From positions 1-64,000 of the forward strand of contig NZ_FRCQ01000034.1 in NCBI RefSeq assembly GCF_900142965.1: a stretch of 64,000 nucleotides of DNA, read 5' to 3'. Shown here in pieces: positions 44,818 to 53,018 of the stretch. Positions within the stretch are counted from its first letter, which is position 1; the number at the start of each line of letters is the position of its first letter. The stretch is from Rhizobacter sp. OV335 (GTDB taxonomy: Bacteria > Pseudomonadota > Gammaproteobacteria > Burkholderiales > Burkholderiaceae_C). The translations under genes and the position numbers were made by a program. The notes below the pieces were generated by a model that was not told where the DNA came from, ran no database searches, and saw nothing but the letters and a program-made list of their open reading frames with translations.

Positions 44818-45787
44818 AGGGCGGCAGCCGCTCTCCTGTCAGAGTTTCGTACAACTCAATCAATGAGTCCGCCCGCGGCCCACTTCTGGAATCCAGTTTC
44901 AATTGAATTGCCGCACGAGCCAGGATTTTGGCGTGCTGTGCCTTGTCGAACATTTTGACTGGCGCCTGTGCCTTCCAGACATTGTTGTCAGTCGTCCACT
45001 GGATTGTGAGTCCAGCAAGCTCCAGGGCCGCAACAGCCTTTCGATAAGATTCGCGATGTCGGTCATCCTCGGTCTTCGCTGCGGAAGGGCGGAGGGGTGT
45101 GAGCCCAAGCACACGTAGCTGCGCAGCGGGAGAGGGGGTTGCGGGATGGTCCGGTTCAATCCACTCGATGGGCGGATGATTCTTGGCGGAAGTCAACTCT
45201 TTTTCAGGTATTTTTGCGTCGCCATAAGTGCTGACATACCTTTCGGATTCCTCTGAGCGTTCAATGGCTGAGTGTGAATCGCCTCGAAGGCTCGGCGACG
45301 GTTTCGAAGATACCACTTCGTATTTTTTGATGGCTTCGAACGCGCTGCGCAGTTCATCAATTTTCGCGGGGGACAGGTATTTTGGGGTTGGCTTTTTTCT
45401 AGGGACGATTGTGGATTTTTGTGGTTTTCGCTTTGGTAAGGCACCGCGAAGATCGTCGATGAGTTGACCGATGGCCAAACTTTCATCGTGTAGATCGTGT
45501 GGGAGTAGGCGCGCTGTGCAGGCGATCAAGTACAGCATTCTCGATGTGGGCCACGGTTGCCGGAGATTTTCAATTTCACCCAGAGCTTGATCGCAGATAT
45601 CTCGTATGAGATCTTTTGATTTATGATCGAGGGTGTGATGGTCCCCCTGATTCTGAGTTCTCGAGGGGGATGTTGATCTCGCCCCGGTGCGGGCATTTTC
45701 AATTCTTTCAGGATCAGAAAGCTCGGTGTATCGCCTTTGCGGGTTTCTGCCACGAAACAGCTGCTTGACTTTATCGATTCCGCGCAT
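44807..45787 (-). CDS. AT-rich orphan gene C, unknown protein
   Basis: A 326-residue soluble protein of unknown family. The N-terminus is basic and amphipathic (MRGIDKVKQLFRGRNPQRRY), followed by a disordered Ser/Thr/Arg-rich stretch. A helical, Leu-rich segment (MLYLIACTARLLPHDLHDESLAIGQLIDDLRGAL) lies at about residues 84-117. A Lys/Pro-rich linker follows. The C-terminal domain runs YRKAVAALELAGLTIQWTTDNNVWKAQAP to IELYETLTGERLPPF. No signal peptide or membrane span. A GGAG lies upstream of the ATG. Its DNA is clearly AT-richer than the flanking flagellar genes. Its stop lies inside the receptor gene on the opposite strand. It resembles orphans A and B in strand, composition and architecture, not in detectable sequence. 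Confidence 0.62.
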   Translation of the reverse strand: MRGIDKVKQLFRGRNPQRRYTELSDPERIENARTGARSTSPSRTQNQGDHHTLDHKSKDLIRDICDQALGEIENLRQPWPTSRMLYLIACTARLLPHDLHDESLAIGQLIDDLRGALPKRKPQKSTIVPRKKPTPKYLSPAKIDELRSAFEAIKKYEVVSSKPSPSLRGDSHSAIERSEESERYVSTYGDAKIPEKELTSAKNHPPIEWIEPDHPATPSPAAQLRVLGLTPLRPSAAKTEDDRHRESYRKAVAALELAGLTIQWTTDNNVWKAQAPVKMFDKAQHAKILARAAIQLKLDSRSGPRADSLIELYETLTGERLPPFKN

Positions 45788-46105
45788 GGGTGCTAACTCC
45801 GAATAGAAAAATTAAAAGACCGCACGATCAAATTTCGGTCTGCATGGTCTGTTTGTACGAAAGAGCCTCTGAAAGCTGATCGCTGGCACAGCCTGAGTAA
45901 CTCTTCTGGAGATATCGATCCATGCAGAGTCCATCATTCAGGGGTCGCGTCTCATCCGCTTTGACAACGACTTGCGGTGTCCCTCGAACCCGTTCGCCAT
46001 CGCCTTGGTCGATTCGCACGGCTCCTCATCCAGTCCACCGGATTGCCTTGATGTCAAACTCGACCGGCCATCCATGGTTCCGCGTTGACGAAGGAGAGTT
46101 CGCGC
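45788..46105. other. gap between orphan gene C and the methyltransferase
   Basis: About 318 bases in which GC rises from AT-rich to normal near 46020. The AT-rich half should hold the orphan C promoter (TTTTAATTTTTCTATTCGGAG on the lower strand, ending in the GGAG). A lower-strand open frame of 63 codons (45828-46019) lacks convincing start signals. AAGGAG at 46091 serves the methyltransferase. No repeat or RNA gene is evident. Confidence 0.4.
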
Positions 46106-46855
46106 ATGATCTGGCCGCTGCCCGCTCTGCTCGCCTGGGCCTTGGCCTGGGCGCTCTTCCTCGGCCTGCAGCGCACTGCGATGCCGCTCGGCGTCGCGCT
46201 GCTGCTGGCCACCGCGCTTGGCGGCTTGCTCGCACTGCTGCCGATCGTGGCCGCCACGCGCTGGCGCCGGGTCTTCGTCGCACTCGGTTTCCCGCTGTCG
46301 TTGCTGGCGTCAGGCCTCGCCGGGGCATTGCCAGCCTGGGCCTGGCTGCTGCCGATGGGCGCGCTGCTCGCCCTCTACCCCGTTCACGCCTGGCGCGATG
46401 CGCCGGTCTTCCCGACGCCGCGCGGCGCGCTGCGTGGGCTGTCGGCGCTCATGCCGCTGCCCGACGGCGCGCGGGTGCTCGATGCCGGCTGCGGGCTGGG
46501 CGACGGGTTGCGGGAGTTGCACGCGGCCTATCCGAGGGCACTGCTCGACGGCATCGAATGGAGCTGGCCGGTGCGGCTGCTGTGCGGCCTGCGCTGCCGG
46601 CTGCGGCGCATCCCGGCGCGCGTGACGCGTGGCGACATCTGGAAGGCCGATTGGTCCGGCTACGAGCTGGTCTACCTGTTCCAGCGGCCGGAGAGCATGC
46701 CGCGCGCCGTCGCGAAGGCGCAGATGGAGTTGCGCCCAAGGGCGTGGATGGCGAGTCTGGAGTTCGAGGCGCAGGAACTGCGCCCGGTGGCACGGCACAT
46801 CTGTCCGGATGGGCGGCCGGTGTGGCTGTATCAGGCGCCGTTCAAGGCGCGCTGA
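46106..46855 (+). CDS. membrane-anchored SAM-dependent methyltransferase
   Basis: A 249-residue protein with three or four N-terminal membrane helices (about residues 1-95, LLAWALAWALFLGLQ and on). A class I methyltransferase domain follows, with the SAM site VLDAGCGLGDGLRELHAAYP, then DGIEWSWPV (acidic strand 2) and a GDIW post-III motif. The target is unknown; position next to flgN suggests, but does not prove, a flagellar or envelope substrate. ATG 46106 has AAGGAGA about 10 bases upstream. GC is normal for the genome, so it is not part of the AT-rich insertion. Confidence 0.78.
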   Translation: MIWPLPALLAWALAWALFLGLQRTAMPLGVALLLATALGGLLALLPIVAATRWRRVFVALGFPLSLLASGLAGALPAWAWLLPMGALLALYPVHAWRDAPVFPTPRGALRGLSALMPLPDGARVLDAGCGLGDGLRELHAAYPRALLDGIEWSWPVRLLCGLRCRLRRIPARVTRGDIWKADWSGYELVYLFQRPESMPRAVAKAQMELRPRAWMASLEFEAQELRPVARHICPDGRPVWLYQAPFKAR

Positions 46856-46862
46856 ACATGAA

Positions 46863-47255
46863 TCAGGCCTGGACGAACCCGCGGCTGCCGCGGTCGGCAG
46901 GGCCGTTCGCGGAATACACCGCCGCCGGCCGCTCGCGCGGCATCAGCACGTCGATCGCCCGGTCGAGCGCCGCAGTGGCACGCGCCAGCGATTCGCGCTG
47001 TGCCGCCACCAGGCCGCCGGCCAGCGCCAGGCGCTCGCGCAACGGGGTGGGCACCGGGCCGCTGCGGGCCGCGCGGGTGAAATGATCGACCGCGCGCGCC
47101 AGCGAGCGGTGCAGTTCGGTCGCATGCAGGTCGATCGCCGCGCTGTCGCGCGTGCGAAGCGCCTCGCCCAATGAGGCGAGTTGCGTCTCGACCGCGCCGA
47201 GGGTGGCCTCGAGTTCGGGCGAGGTTTCGTACGCGGGAATCACCGGCTGCTGCAT
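46863..47255 (-). CDS. flgN: flagellar chaperone FlgN
   Basis: A 130-residue helical protein fitting FlgN, the export chaperone of the hook-junction proteins FlgK and FlgL. The helix LEATLGAVETQLASLGEALRTRDSAAIDLHATELHRSLARAVDHF is typical, as is the variable C-terminus. It is left-facing downstream of flgM (74-base gap), the standard order in betaproteobacteria. Sequence similarity is weak in this family, so position is important to the call. It converges with the methyltransferase, with an eight-base gap. Confidence 0.85.
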   Translation of the reverse strand: MQQPVIPAYETSPELEATLGAVETQLASLGEALRTRDSAAIDLHATELHRSLARAVDHFTRAARSGPVPTPLRERLALAGGLVAAQRESLARATAALDRAIDVLMPRERPAAVYSANGPADRGSRGFVQA

Positions 47256-47328
47256 GACGAACGGGTGGCCAGGGGCCGTTGAAGAAATCGAGACAGAGAC
47301 CGAGACAGAAAACCGAACCGCTGAACGA

Positions 47329-47652
47329 TCAGTGGCCCAGCACTTCCCGGGCGTTGGCGATCAGCTTGTCGGCGATGGCTTCCGGATTGACCTTGAAGCT
47401 GCCGTTGTCGATCGCGTCGGAAATGCGCTTGACCTTGTCGGCGTCGAAATCGGCCGAGGCCGAACCCGCGCCGGTCAGCGACGACGCCGCGCTCGACAGC
47501 GAAACGGTGGTGCTGGCTTCGGGGGCCGCGGCGCCGACAGCCGGGGTGGCCTGTTCGGTGGGCTTGGCGGTCGTCCCTTGCTTTTGCGTGGTGCTGCCGA
47601 CCGCCTGGGTGGGGGCCGCAGCTTCTGCGTGATTGCCGATCTTGATGCTCAT
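47329..47652 (-). CDS. flgM: anti-sigma-28 factor FlgM
   Basis: A 107-residue FlgM that holds FliA inactive until the hook is finished, then leaves through the flagellum. The N-terminal two thirds are Ala/Thr/Gln-rich and disordered. The sigma-binding C-terminus is VSLSSAASSLTGAGSASADFDADKVKRISDAIDNGSFKVNPEAIADKLI, close to the family consensus. AAGGAG lies eight bases before ATG 47652. A sigma-28 promoter sits about 50-80 bases upstream. Confidence 0.94.
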   Translation of the reverse strand: MSIKIGNHAEAAAPTQAVGSTTQKQGTTAKPTEQATPAVGAAAPEASTTVSLSSAASSLTGAGSASADFDADKVKRISDAIDNGSFKVNPEAIADKLIANAREVLGH

Positions 47653-47703
47653 GAAGGACTCCTTGGGTCGGGACACTGGGCCCGGCCTTTCAACATGCAC
47701 GGT

Positions 47704-47730
47704 GTATCGGCCCGCCCGTTGGCGACTTGA
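47704..47730 (-). promoter_or_regulatory. sigma-28 (FliA) promoter of flgM
   Basis: On the lower strand the sequence is TCAAGTCG, 11 bases, GCCGATAC, a close match to the FliA consensus (TAAAGTTT-N11-GCCGATAA). Transcription would begin near 47697, giving a leader of about 45 bases with AAGGAG before flgM. FliA would thus raise its own inhibitor, the normal feedback. The promoter lies downstream of flgA, which is on the same strand. Confidence 0.85.
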
Positions 47731-47767
47731 GGGCTATCGCCCGAATTGTTGACCCTGGGACGGTTTT

Positions 47768-48493
47768 TCACAATGCGAGTTCCAACTGGTGCTCCGCGAC
47801 CGCGACACCCGTCACGAGACGGCCGCTTTCGGTGCGCACGCGCGCCGGCTGGCCTTCGATGCCAGCGGTCACTGCCTCGCCCGAGCCGGCCACCGCGTAG
47901 CCGTCGCCGACGGCACGGATGCGCACGGTGTCGCCCGGGGCGAACCATTGCCGCGCCTTCAGCGTCGCCTGGCGCACGCCCTGGCCGGCCGATACCGAGC
48001 GGGCCAGCACGCGCCCGACCAGTGCCGCGGCGTCCGTCTGCGCCGGGCTGGCCTCTTCGGCGAGGTCGACCTCGGTTTCCCGGACGTCGCCGGCCGCCAG
48101 CACCTGGCCGCCCGGCATCGCCTGGTTCATGACCAGCGCCTTGCCCCAGACCTTGACGGTCACCGGCAGGTAGATGTTCCAAGGCGTCGCACCCTGGGTG
48201 CAGCGCAGCCCGACCCGGGTCTTGCCCCAGAGCCGGGTGTTCGGCGTCAGATAGGCCTGGACCTGCTGGCAGGGTGCGAGGCGCAAGCGCGCATCCATCG
48301 GTCCGGCGACGACCTCGACACGGCCCGGCAGCGCCGGGTTGTTGCCGAGCTGGGCCTGCACGAAGCTGAGCGCCTGCTGTTCCAACGGTGATGACGCAGC
48401 GGGCGCTGCCGCCCCGGCCGCAAAGGCGGCGCCGCCCATCGCCACGCAGGCGACGAAAGCGATGAAGGCAACAAGGGCAGGGGCTTTGTTCAC
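47768..48493 (-). CDS. flgA: flagellar P-ring assembly chaperone FlgA
   Basis: A 241-residue FlgA, the periplasmic chaperone for the FlgI P ring. A signal peptide lies at about residues 1-28 (APALVAFIAFVACVAMGGAAFA). The mature N-terminal domain ends with CQQVQAYLTPNTRLWGKTRVGLRC. The C-terminal SAF-like domain includes ARQWFAPGDTVRIRAVGDGYAVAGSGEAVTAG, the family's most conserved block. The start is GTG 48493; the longer frame to 48526 begins with TTG and overlaps the flgB leader. Divergent from flgB. Confidence 0.92.
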   Translation of the reverse strand: MNKAPALVAFIAFVACVAMGGAAFAAGAAAPAASSPLEQQALSFVQAQLGNNPALPGRVEVVAGPMDARLRLAPCQQVQAYLTPNTRLWGKTRVGLRCTQGATPWNIYLPVTVKVWGKALVMNQAMPGGQVLAAGDVRETEVDLAEEASPAQTDAAALVGRVLARSVSAGQGVRQATLKARQWFAPGDTVRIRAVGDGYAVAGSGEAVTAGIEGQPARVRTESGRLVTGVAVAEHQLELAL

Positions 48494-48654
48494 GCCTCGA
48501 CTGTAGGAGCGTGCTGCCGCGGGCAAGCGCCCGAAATGGCGGACAAACCGGCCGCTATTCCCGCTTATGTTTCAGAAGGCGCTGCCCACAATCCTTTCAC
48601 ATCGCCCATGGCCTCGGCACCGACCGACGCCGCGGACCGAAAGGAAACGCCGCC

Positions 48655-49068
48655 ATGCTGAACACCCTGACCAACTCGCTCGACTTCCAAGGCTCGGCGC
48701 TTGCGCTGCGCTCGGAGCGCCAGCGTCTGATCGCCAGCAACATCGCGAACGCCGACACGCCGGGCTACGTCGCCCGCGACATGAACTTCGCCCAGGCGCT
48801 GCGCGAAGCCACCGGCAGCCAGCAGAGCGCGGCCGTGCCGACCACCACGCAGGCCGGCCACATCGGCATCGACAGCGGCCTGACCGGCGCGCGTGCCGAA
48901 TCGAACCTGCTGTACGCGACCCCCAGCCAGACCAACCTCGACCGCAACACGGTCGACATGGACCGCGAGCGCGCCAACTTCGCCGACAACTCGGTGCACT
49001 ACGAAGCGACGCTGCGCTTCATCAACGCCAACGTGCGCACGATGCTCGAAGCGATCAAGGGGCAATGA
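48655..49068 (+). CDS. flgB: flagellar proximal rod protein FlgB
   Basis: A 137-residue FlgB, the first proximal-rod subunit. The rod signature SERQRLIASNIANADTPGYVARDMNFAQAL and the C-terminal helix VHYEATLRFINANVRTMLEAIKG are near consensus. It has no signal peptide, as it is exported through the flagellar gate. AAAGGA lies about nine bases before ATG 48655. It overlaps flgC by four bases. First gene of flgBCDEFGHIJKL; the 160-base gap to flgA should hold divergent promoters, which I could not define. Confidence 0.95.
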   Translation: MLNTLTNSLDFQGSALALRSERQRLIASNIANADTPGYVARDMNFAQALREATGSQQSAAVPTTTQAGHIGIDSGLTGARAESNLLYATPSQTNLDRNTVDMDRERANFADNSVHYEATLRFINANVRTMLEAIKGQ

Positions 49069-49490
49069 TGAGCATGTTCCAGATCTTCAATGTCTCCGGC
49101 AGCGCGGTCAGCGCGCAGTCGCAGCGCCTGAACGTGGTGGCGTCGAACCTCGCCAACGTCGACACCGTCGCCGGCCCCGATGGCCAGGCCTACAAGGCGC
49201 GGCAGGTCACGTTCCAGACCGAAATGATGGGCCAGCTCGGCCAACCCGGCGGCCCCGCGGCGGCCGGCGTCAAGGTGAGCACGATCACCGAGGACCAGAC
49301 CCCCGGCCGCAAGGTGCACGACCCGAAGCACCCGCAGGCGGATGCCGAGGGCTACGTGACCTACAGCAACGTGAACGCGGTCGAGGAGATGGTCAACATG
49401 ATCTCGGCCTCGCGCTCGTACCAGAACAACGTCGAGGTGATGAACACCGCGAAGACGCTGTTGATGAAAACCTTGCAAATGGGCCAGTGA
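49065..49490 (+). CDS. flgC: flagellar proximal rod protein FlgC
   Basis: A 141-residue FlgC. The N-terminal helix with GSAVSAQSQRLNVVASNLANVDTVAGPDGQ and the C-terminal YSNVNAVEEMVNMISASRSYQNNVEVMNTAKTLL are diagnostic of the rod protein family. Met codons at 49065 and 49068 are both possible starts; 49065 overlaps the flgB stop. Exported through the type III gate to build the rod. Confidence 0.95.
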   Translation: MMSMFQIFNVSGSAVSAQSQRLNVVASNLANVDTVAGPDGQAYKARQVTFQTEMMGQLGQPGGPAAAGVKVSTITEDQTPGRKVHDPKHPQADAEGYVTYSNVNAVEEMVNMISASRSYQNNVEVMNTAKTLLMKTLQMGQ

Positions 49491-49512
49491 GCTCTGACCA
49501 CGAAAGCACCCC

Positions 49513-50166
49513 ATGGCCGTCGACACCGTCACCAACAACTACGCCGCGCTGAACACGAAGTCGTCCACCGACACCAGCGCCACCACCGCGGCCGAAAGCT
49601 CGGAGCGTTTCCTGAAGCTGCTGGTCGCGCAGATGCAGAACCAGGACCCGCTGAATCCGATGGACAACGCGCAGGTCACCAGCCAGATCGCGCAGATCAA
49701 CACCGTCAGCGGCATCGAGAAGCTCAACGGCACGGTCGGCGGCCTGTCGACCCAGTTCCTGCAGATGCAGGCGGTGCAGGGCGCCTCGCTGGTCGGCCGC
49801 GAGGTGATCGTGCCGGGCAACAAGATGGACATCGCCGACAAGGTCGGCACGGGCGGCTTCCAGATCGACGCCGCCGCCGACAACGTGAAGATCGAGGTGC
49901 AGAACGCCGCCGGCCAGACGCTGCAGACGCTGAACCTCGGCGCGCAGAGCAGCGGGATGAACACCTTCGAGTGGGACGCCGGCGCCTACGACAACACCAG
50001 CGGCATCACCTTCAAGGTGACCGCGATGAGCGGGGCCAACACGCTCAAGAGCACCGCACTGATGCGTGACAAGGTCAACGCCATCAGCACGGCCAACAAC
50101 ACCCTGGTGCTGGACCTCGAGAAGGCCGGCGGCGTCACCTACGACCAGGTCAAGGCATTCAACTAA
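49513..50166 (+). CDS. flgD: flagellar hook cap protein FlgD
   Basis: A 217-residue FlgD, the scaffold that caps the growing hook. The N-terminal export/assembly motif is SERFLKLLVAQMQNQDPLNPMDNAQVTSQIAQINTVSGIEKLN, a near-invariant block. The C-terminal half has the FlgD Tudor/Ig-like region (GQTLQTLNLGAQSSGMNTFEWDAGAY). Length is normal. It lies 22 bases after flgC and 13 before flgE. Confidence 0.95.
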   Translation: MAVDTVTNNYAALNTKSSTDTSATTAAESSERFLKLLVAQMQNQDPLNPMDNAQVTSQIAQINTVSGIEKLNGTVGGLSTQFLQMQAVQGASLVGREVIVPGNKMDIADKVGTGGFQIDAAADNVKIEVQNAAGQTLQTLNLGAQSSGMNTFEWDAGAYDNTSGITFKVTAMSGANTLKSTALMRDKVNAISTANNTLVLDLEKAGGVTYDQVKAFN

Positions 50167-50179
50167 GAAGGACACCACC

Positions 50180-51442
50180 ATGGGCTTCCAGCAAGGTCTC
50201 TCCGGTCTGAACGCTTCGAGCAAGAACCTCGAAGTCATCGGCAACAACGTCGCCAACGCCAACACCTTCGGCGCCAAGGCCTCGCGCGCCGAGTTCGGCG
50301 ACATGTACGCCGCCGCGATGAACGGCTCGGGTGCCAACAACATCGGCATCGGCGTGAACCTGGCGGCGGTGACGCAGCAGTTCACGCAGGGCAGCATCAC
50401 CACTACCGAGAGCTCGCTCGACGTCGCGATCAACGGCTCGGGCTTCTTCCAGCTGAACGACAACGGCACCACGGTGTACTCGCGCAACGGCCAGTTCCAG
50501 GTCAACAAGGACGGCTTCATCGTCAGCAACGGTGGGCTCAAGCTGATGGGCTACAAGGCCGATGGCACCGGCACCATCCAGCCCGGCCAGGCCGTGCCGC
50601 TGCAGCTGCCCACCGCCGGCATCGACCCGGCCGCGACGAAGGAAATCACGCTCGAGATGAACCTCGATTCGCGTGCCGCCACCACGCTGCCGGCGACCAC
50701 GCCGCAGATCAACCTGACGGACGCGAAGACCTACAACAACGCGACCTCGCTGACCGTCTACGACGCGAAGGGCCAGGACGTCGCGCTGACCTACTACTTC
50801 CAGAAGGCCGGCACCGACCAGTGGAACGTCTACGTGACGGCCAACGGCACCTCGCTGGCGGTCGACGGTGCCGGTGACCCGGCCCCGGTGACGACGCTGC
50901 AGTTCCCGACCAACGGCGGCAACCCGACCGCCCCGGTGGGCGCGGTGACGCTCGACATCCCGGCGACCACGAACGCCGCCGGTGCCGAGACGCTGGCGAT
51001 CCCCGGCGTGCAGCTCAACCTGGGCAGCGCAACGCAGTACGGCGCCGGCTTCGGCGTGACCGACCTGAAGCAGGACGGCTACGCGCCGGGCCAGCTGTCG
51101 GGCCTGTCGATCGAGGACAACGGCATCGTGATGGCGACCTATTCGAACGGCCAGTCCAAGCCGGCCGGCCAGACGGAGCTCGCGAACTTCCGCAACGCGC
51201 AAGGCCTGAAGCCGATGGGCGGCAACAACTGGATGCGCAGCTACGAGTCGGGCGATCCCATCCTGGGCGTTCCGTCGGAAGGCAACATGGGCGTGCTGCA
51301 GTCGGGCGCGCTCGAGGAATCGAACGTCGACCTGACCGCCGAGCTCGTCAACATGATGACCGCGCAACGCACCTACCAGGCCAACGCGCAGACCATCAAG
51401 ACGCAGGACCAGGTGTTGCAGACGCTGGTCAACCTGCGCTGA
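50180..51442 (+). CDS. flgE: flagellar hook protein FlgE
   Basis: A 420-residue FlgE, the hook subunit. It starts MGFQQGLSGLNASSKNLEVIGNNVANANTFGAKASRAEF and ends with ALEESNVDLTAELVNMMTAQRTYQANAQTIKTQDQVLQTLVNLR, the two helices that make the hook core. The central Ala/Thr-rich domain (about residues 150-330) forms the hook surface. GAAGGA lies 10 bases before ATG 50180. Exported under FliK length control. Confidence 0.96.
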   Translation: MGFQQGLSGLNASSKNLEVIGNNVANANTFGAKASRAEFGDMYAAAMNGSGANNIGIGVNLAAVTQQFTQGSITTTESSLDVAINGSGFFQLNDNGTTVYSRNGQFQVNKDGFIVSNGGLKLMGYKADGTGTIQPGQAVPLQLPTAGIDPAATKEITLEMNLDSRAATTLPATTPQINLTDAKTYNNATSLTVYDAKGQDVALTYYFQKAGTDQWNVYVTANGTSLAVDGAGDPAPVTTLQFPTNGGNPTAPVGAVTLDIPATTNAAGAETLAIPGVQLNLGSATQYGAGFGVTDLKQDGYAPGQLSGLSIEDNGIVMATYSNGQSKPAGQTELANFRNAQGLKPMGGNNWMRSYESGDPILGVPSEGNMGVLQSGALEESNVDLTAELVNMMTAQRTYQANAQTIKTQDQVLQTLVNLR

Positions 51443-51467
51443 TCGACACACCCGCTGAGGAGCTGCC

Positions 51468-52199
51468 ATGGACCGCATGATCTATCTGTCGATGTCGGGC
51501 GCGAAGGCCATGATGCAGCGGCAAGACACGCTGTCGCACAACCTCGCGAACGCGTCCACGCCGGGCTTCAAGTCCGAGCTGGCGGCGTTCCGCGCGGTGC
51601 CGGTGCTGGGCAGCGGCGCCAGCACCCGCGTCTATGCGCTCGAGACCACGCCCGGCTACGACGCGACGCCGGGTCCGGTCACGGCCACCGGCCGCAACCT
51701 CGACGTGGCGGTGAAGGGCAACAGCTGGCTGTCGGTGCAGGCACTCGACGGCACCGAGGGCTACACCCGCGGCGGCTCGCTCGACATCAGCGCCGACGGC
51801 ACGCTGACCACGCGCAGCGGCCTGCCGGCGCTCGGCGACGGCGGCCCGATCCAGGTGCCGGCCAACACCGAGATCTCGATCGGCGCCGACGGCACCGTCA
51901 GCGCCAAGGGCATCGACGGCAAGATCACCGCGGTCGGCAAGCTGAAGCTGGTGACCGCCACCGAAGACACGCCGCTCGAACGCGGCACCGACGGCCTGTT
52001 CCGCTCTGCCTCCGGCGACCTCCAGGCCGACCCGAATGCCCGCGTGCAGGACGGCGCGCTCGAAGGCTCGAACGTCAGCCCGATCGAGACCATGGTGTCG
52101 ATGATCGCCGCGGCGCGCCAGTTCGAATCGCAGATGAAGATGCTGCAGACCGCGGAGGGCGACGAGAAAGCCGCCGCGCAGCTGCTGTCGATGAATTGA
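51468..52199 (+). CDS. flgF: flagellar distal rod protein FlgF
   Basis: A 243-residue FlgF. MDRMIYLSMSGAKAMMQRQDTLSHNLANASTPGFKSELAAFRAVPV is the FlgF-specific N-terminus. The C-terminus (GALEGSNVSPIETMVSMIAAARQFESQMKMLQTAEGDEKAAAQLL) matches rod proteins. It joins the proximal rod to FlgG. GAGGAG lies about nine bases upstream of the ATG. It is followed by flgG after 28 bases. Confidence 0.95.
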   Translation: MDRMIYLSMSGAKAMMQRQDTLSHNLANASTPGFKSELAAFRAVPVLGSGASTRVYALETTPGYDATPGPVTATGRNLDVAVKGNSWLSVQALDGTEGYTRGGSLDISADGTLTTRSGLPALGDGGPIQVPANTEISIGADGTVSAKGIDGKITAVGKLKLVTATEDTPLERGTDGLFRSASGDLQADPNARVQDGALEGSNVSPIETMVSMIAAARQFESQMKMLQTAEGDEKAAAQLLSMN

Positions 52200-52227
52200 C
52201 CTCCACCGAACCTGAAGGAATCCCACC

Positions 52228-53010
52228 ATGTTGAATTCACTGTGGACGGCCAAGTCCGGCATGGAGGCCCAGCAGGCCCAGCTGGACGCCATCTCGCACA
52301 ACCTCGCCAACTCGGCCACCAACGGCTACAAGAAGTCGCACGTGGTGTTCGAGGACCTGATGTACCAGAACCTGCGCCAGGCCGGCTCCAACAGCAGCGA
52401 GCAGACCACGCTGCCCACCGGCTACCAGGTGGGCCTGGGCACGCGCGCGGTCGCGACCTCGCGCAGCTTCAGCCAGGGCAACCTGCAGCAGAGCGGCAAC
52501 ACGCTGGACGTGGCGGTGCGCGGCAGCGGCTTCTTCGAGATCCAGATGCCCGACGGCACCAACGCGTACACCCGCGACGGCTCGTTCCAGGTCGACGCGA
52601 CCGGCAAGCTGGTGACGAACAACGGCTACACCGTGCAGCCCGGCATCACGATCCCGGCCAACGCGCAGAGCGTGAGCATCGGCAACGACGGCACCGTCAC
52701 GGTGACGCTGCCGGGCCAGTCGGCGCCGCAGACCGTCGGCCAGATGCAGCTGACCAACTTCATCAACCCGGCCGGCCTGGAGCCCAAGGGCCAGAACCTG
52801 TTCACCGAGACGGCGGCCTCCGGCACGCCGAGCGCCGGCACGCCGGGGCTGAACGGCCTGGGCCTGGTGCAGCAGGGCTTCGTCGAGACGTCCAACGTCA
52901 ACCCGGTCGAGGAACTGGTCTCGATGATCCAGACCCAGCGCGCCTACGAACTCAATTCGAAGGCGATCACCACCTCCGACCAGATGCTGCAGAAGCTCAG
53001 CCAACTGTAA
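52228..53010 (+). CDS. flgG: flagellar distal rod protein FlgG
   Basis: A 260-residue FlgG, the main distal-rod subunit. It starts [72 protein letters not shown], nearly identical to other proteobacterial FlgG. It ends [47 protein letters not shown]. The rod crosses the periplasm through the P and L rings encoded just downstream. AAGGAA precedes the ATG. Confidence 0.97.
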   Translation: MLNSLWTAKSGMEAQQAQLDAISHNLANSATNGYKKSHVVFEDLMYQNLRQAGSNSSEQTTLPTGYQVGLGTRAVATSRSFSQGNLQQSGNTLDVAVRGSGFFEIQMPDGTNAYTRDGSFQVDATGKLVTNNGYTVQPGITIPANAQSVSIGNDGTVTVTLPGQSAPQTVGQMQLTNFINPAGLEPKGQNLFTETAASGTPSAGTPGLNGLGLVQQGFVETSNVNPVEELVSMIQTQRAYELNSKAITTSDQMLQKLSQL

Positions 53011-53018
53011 AGACCGCC

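Noticed and set aside
45828-46019. 63-codon lower-strand frame upstream of orphan C
   Set aside because: No ribosome site, no recognisable features, and it spans the GC transition; probably non-coding.
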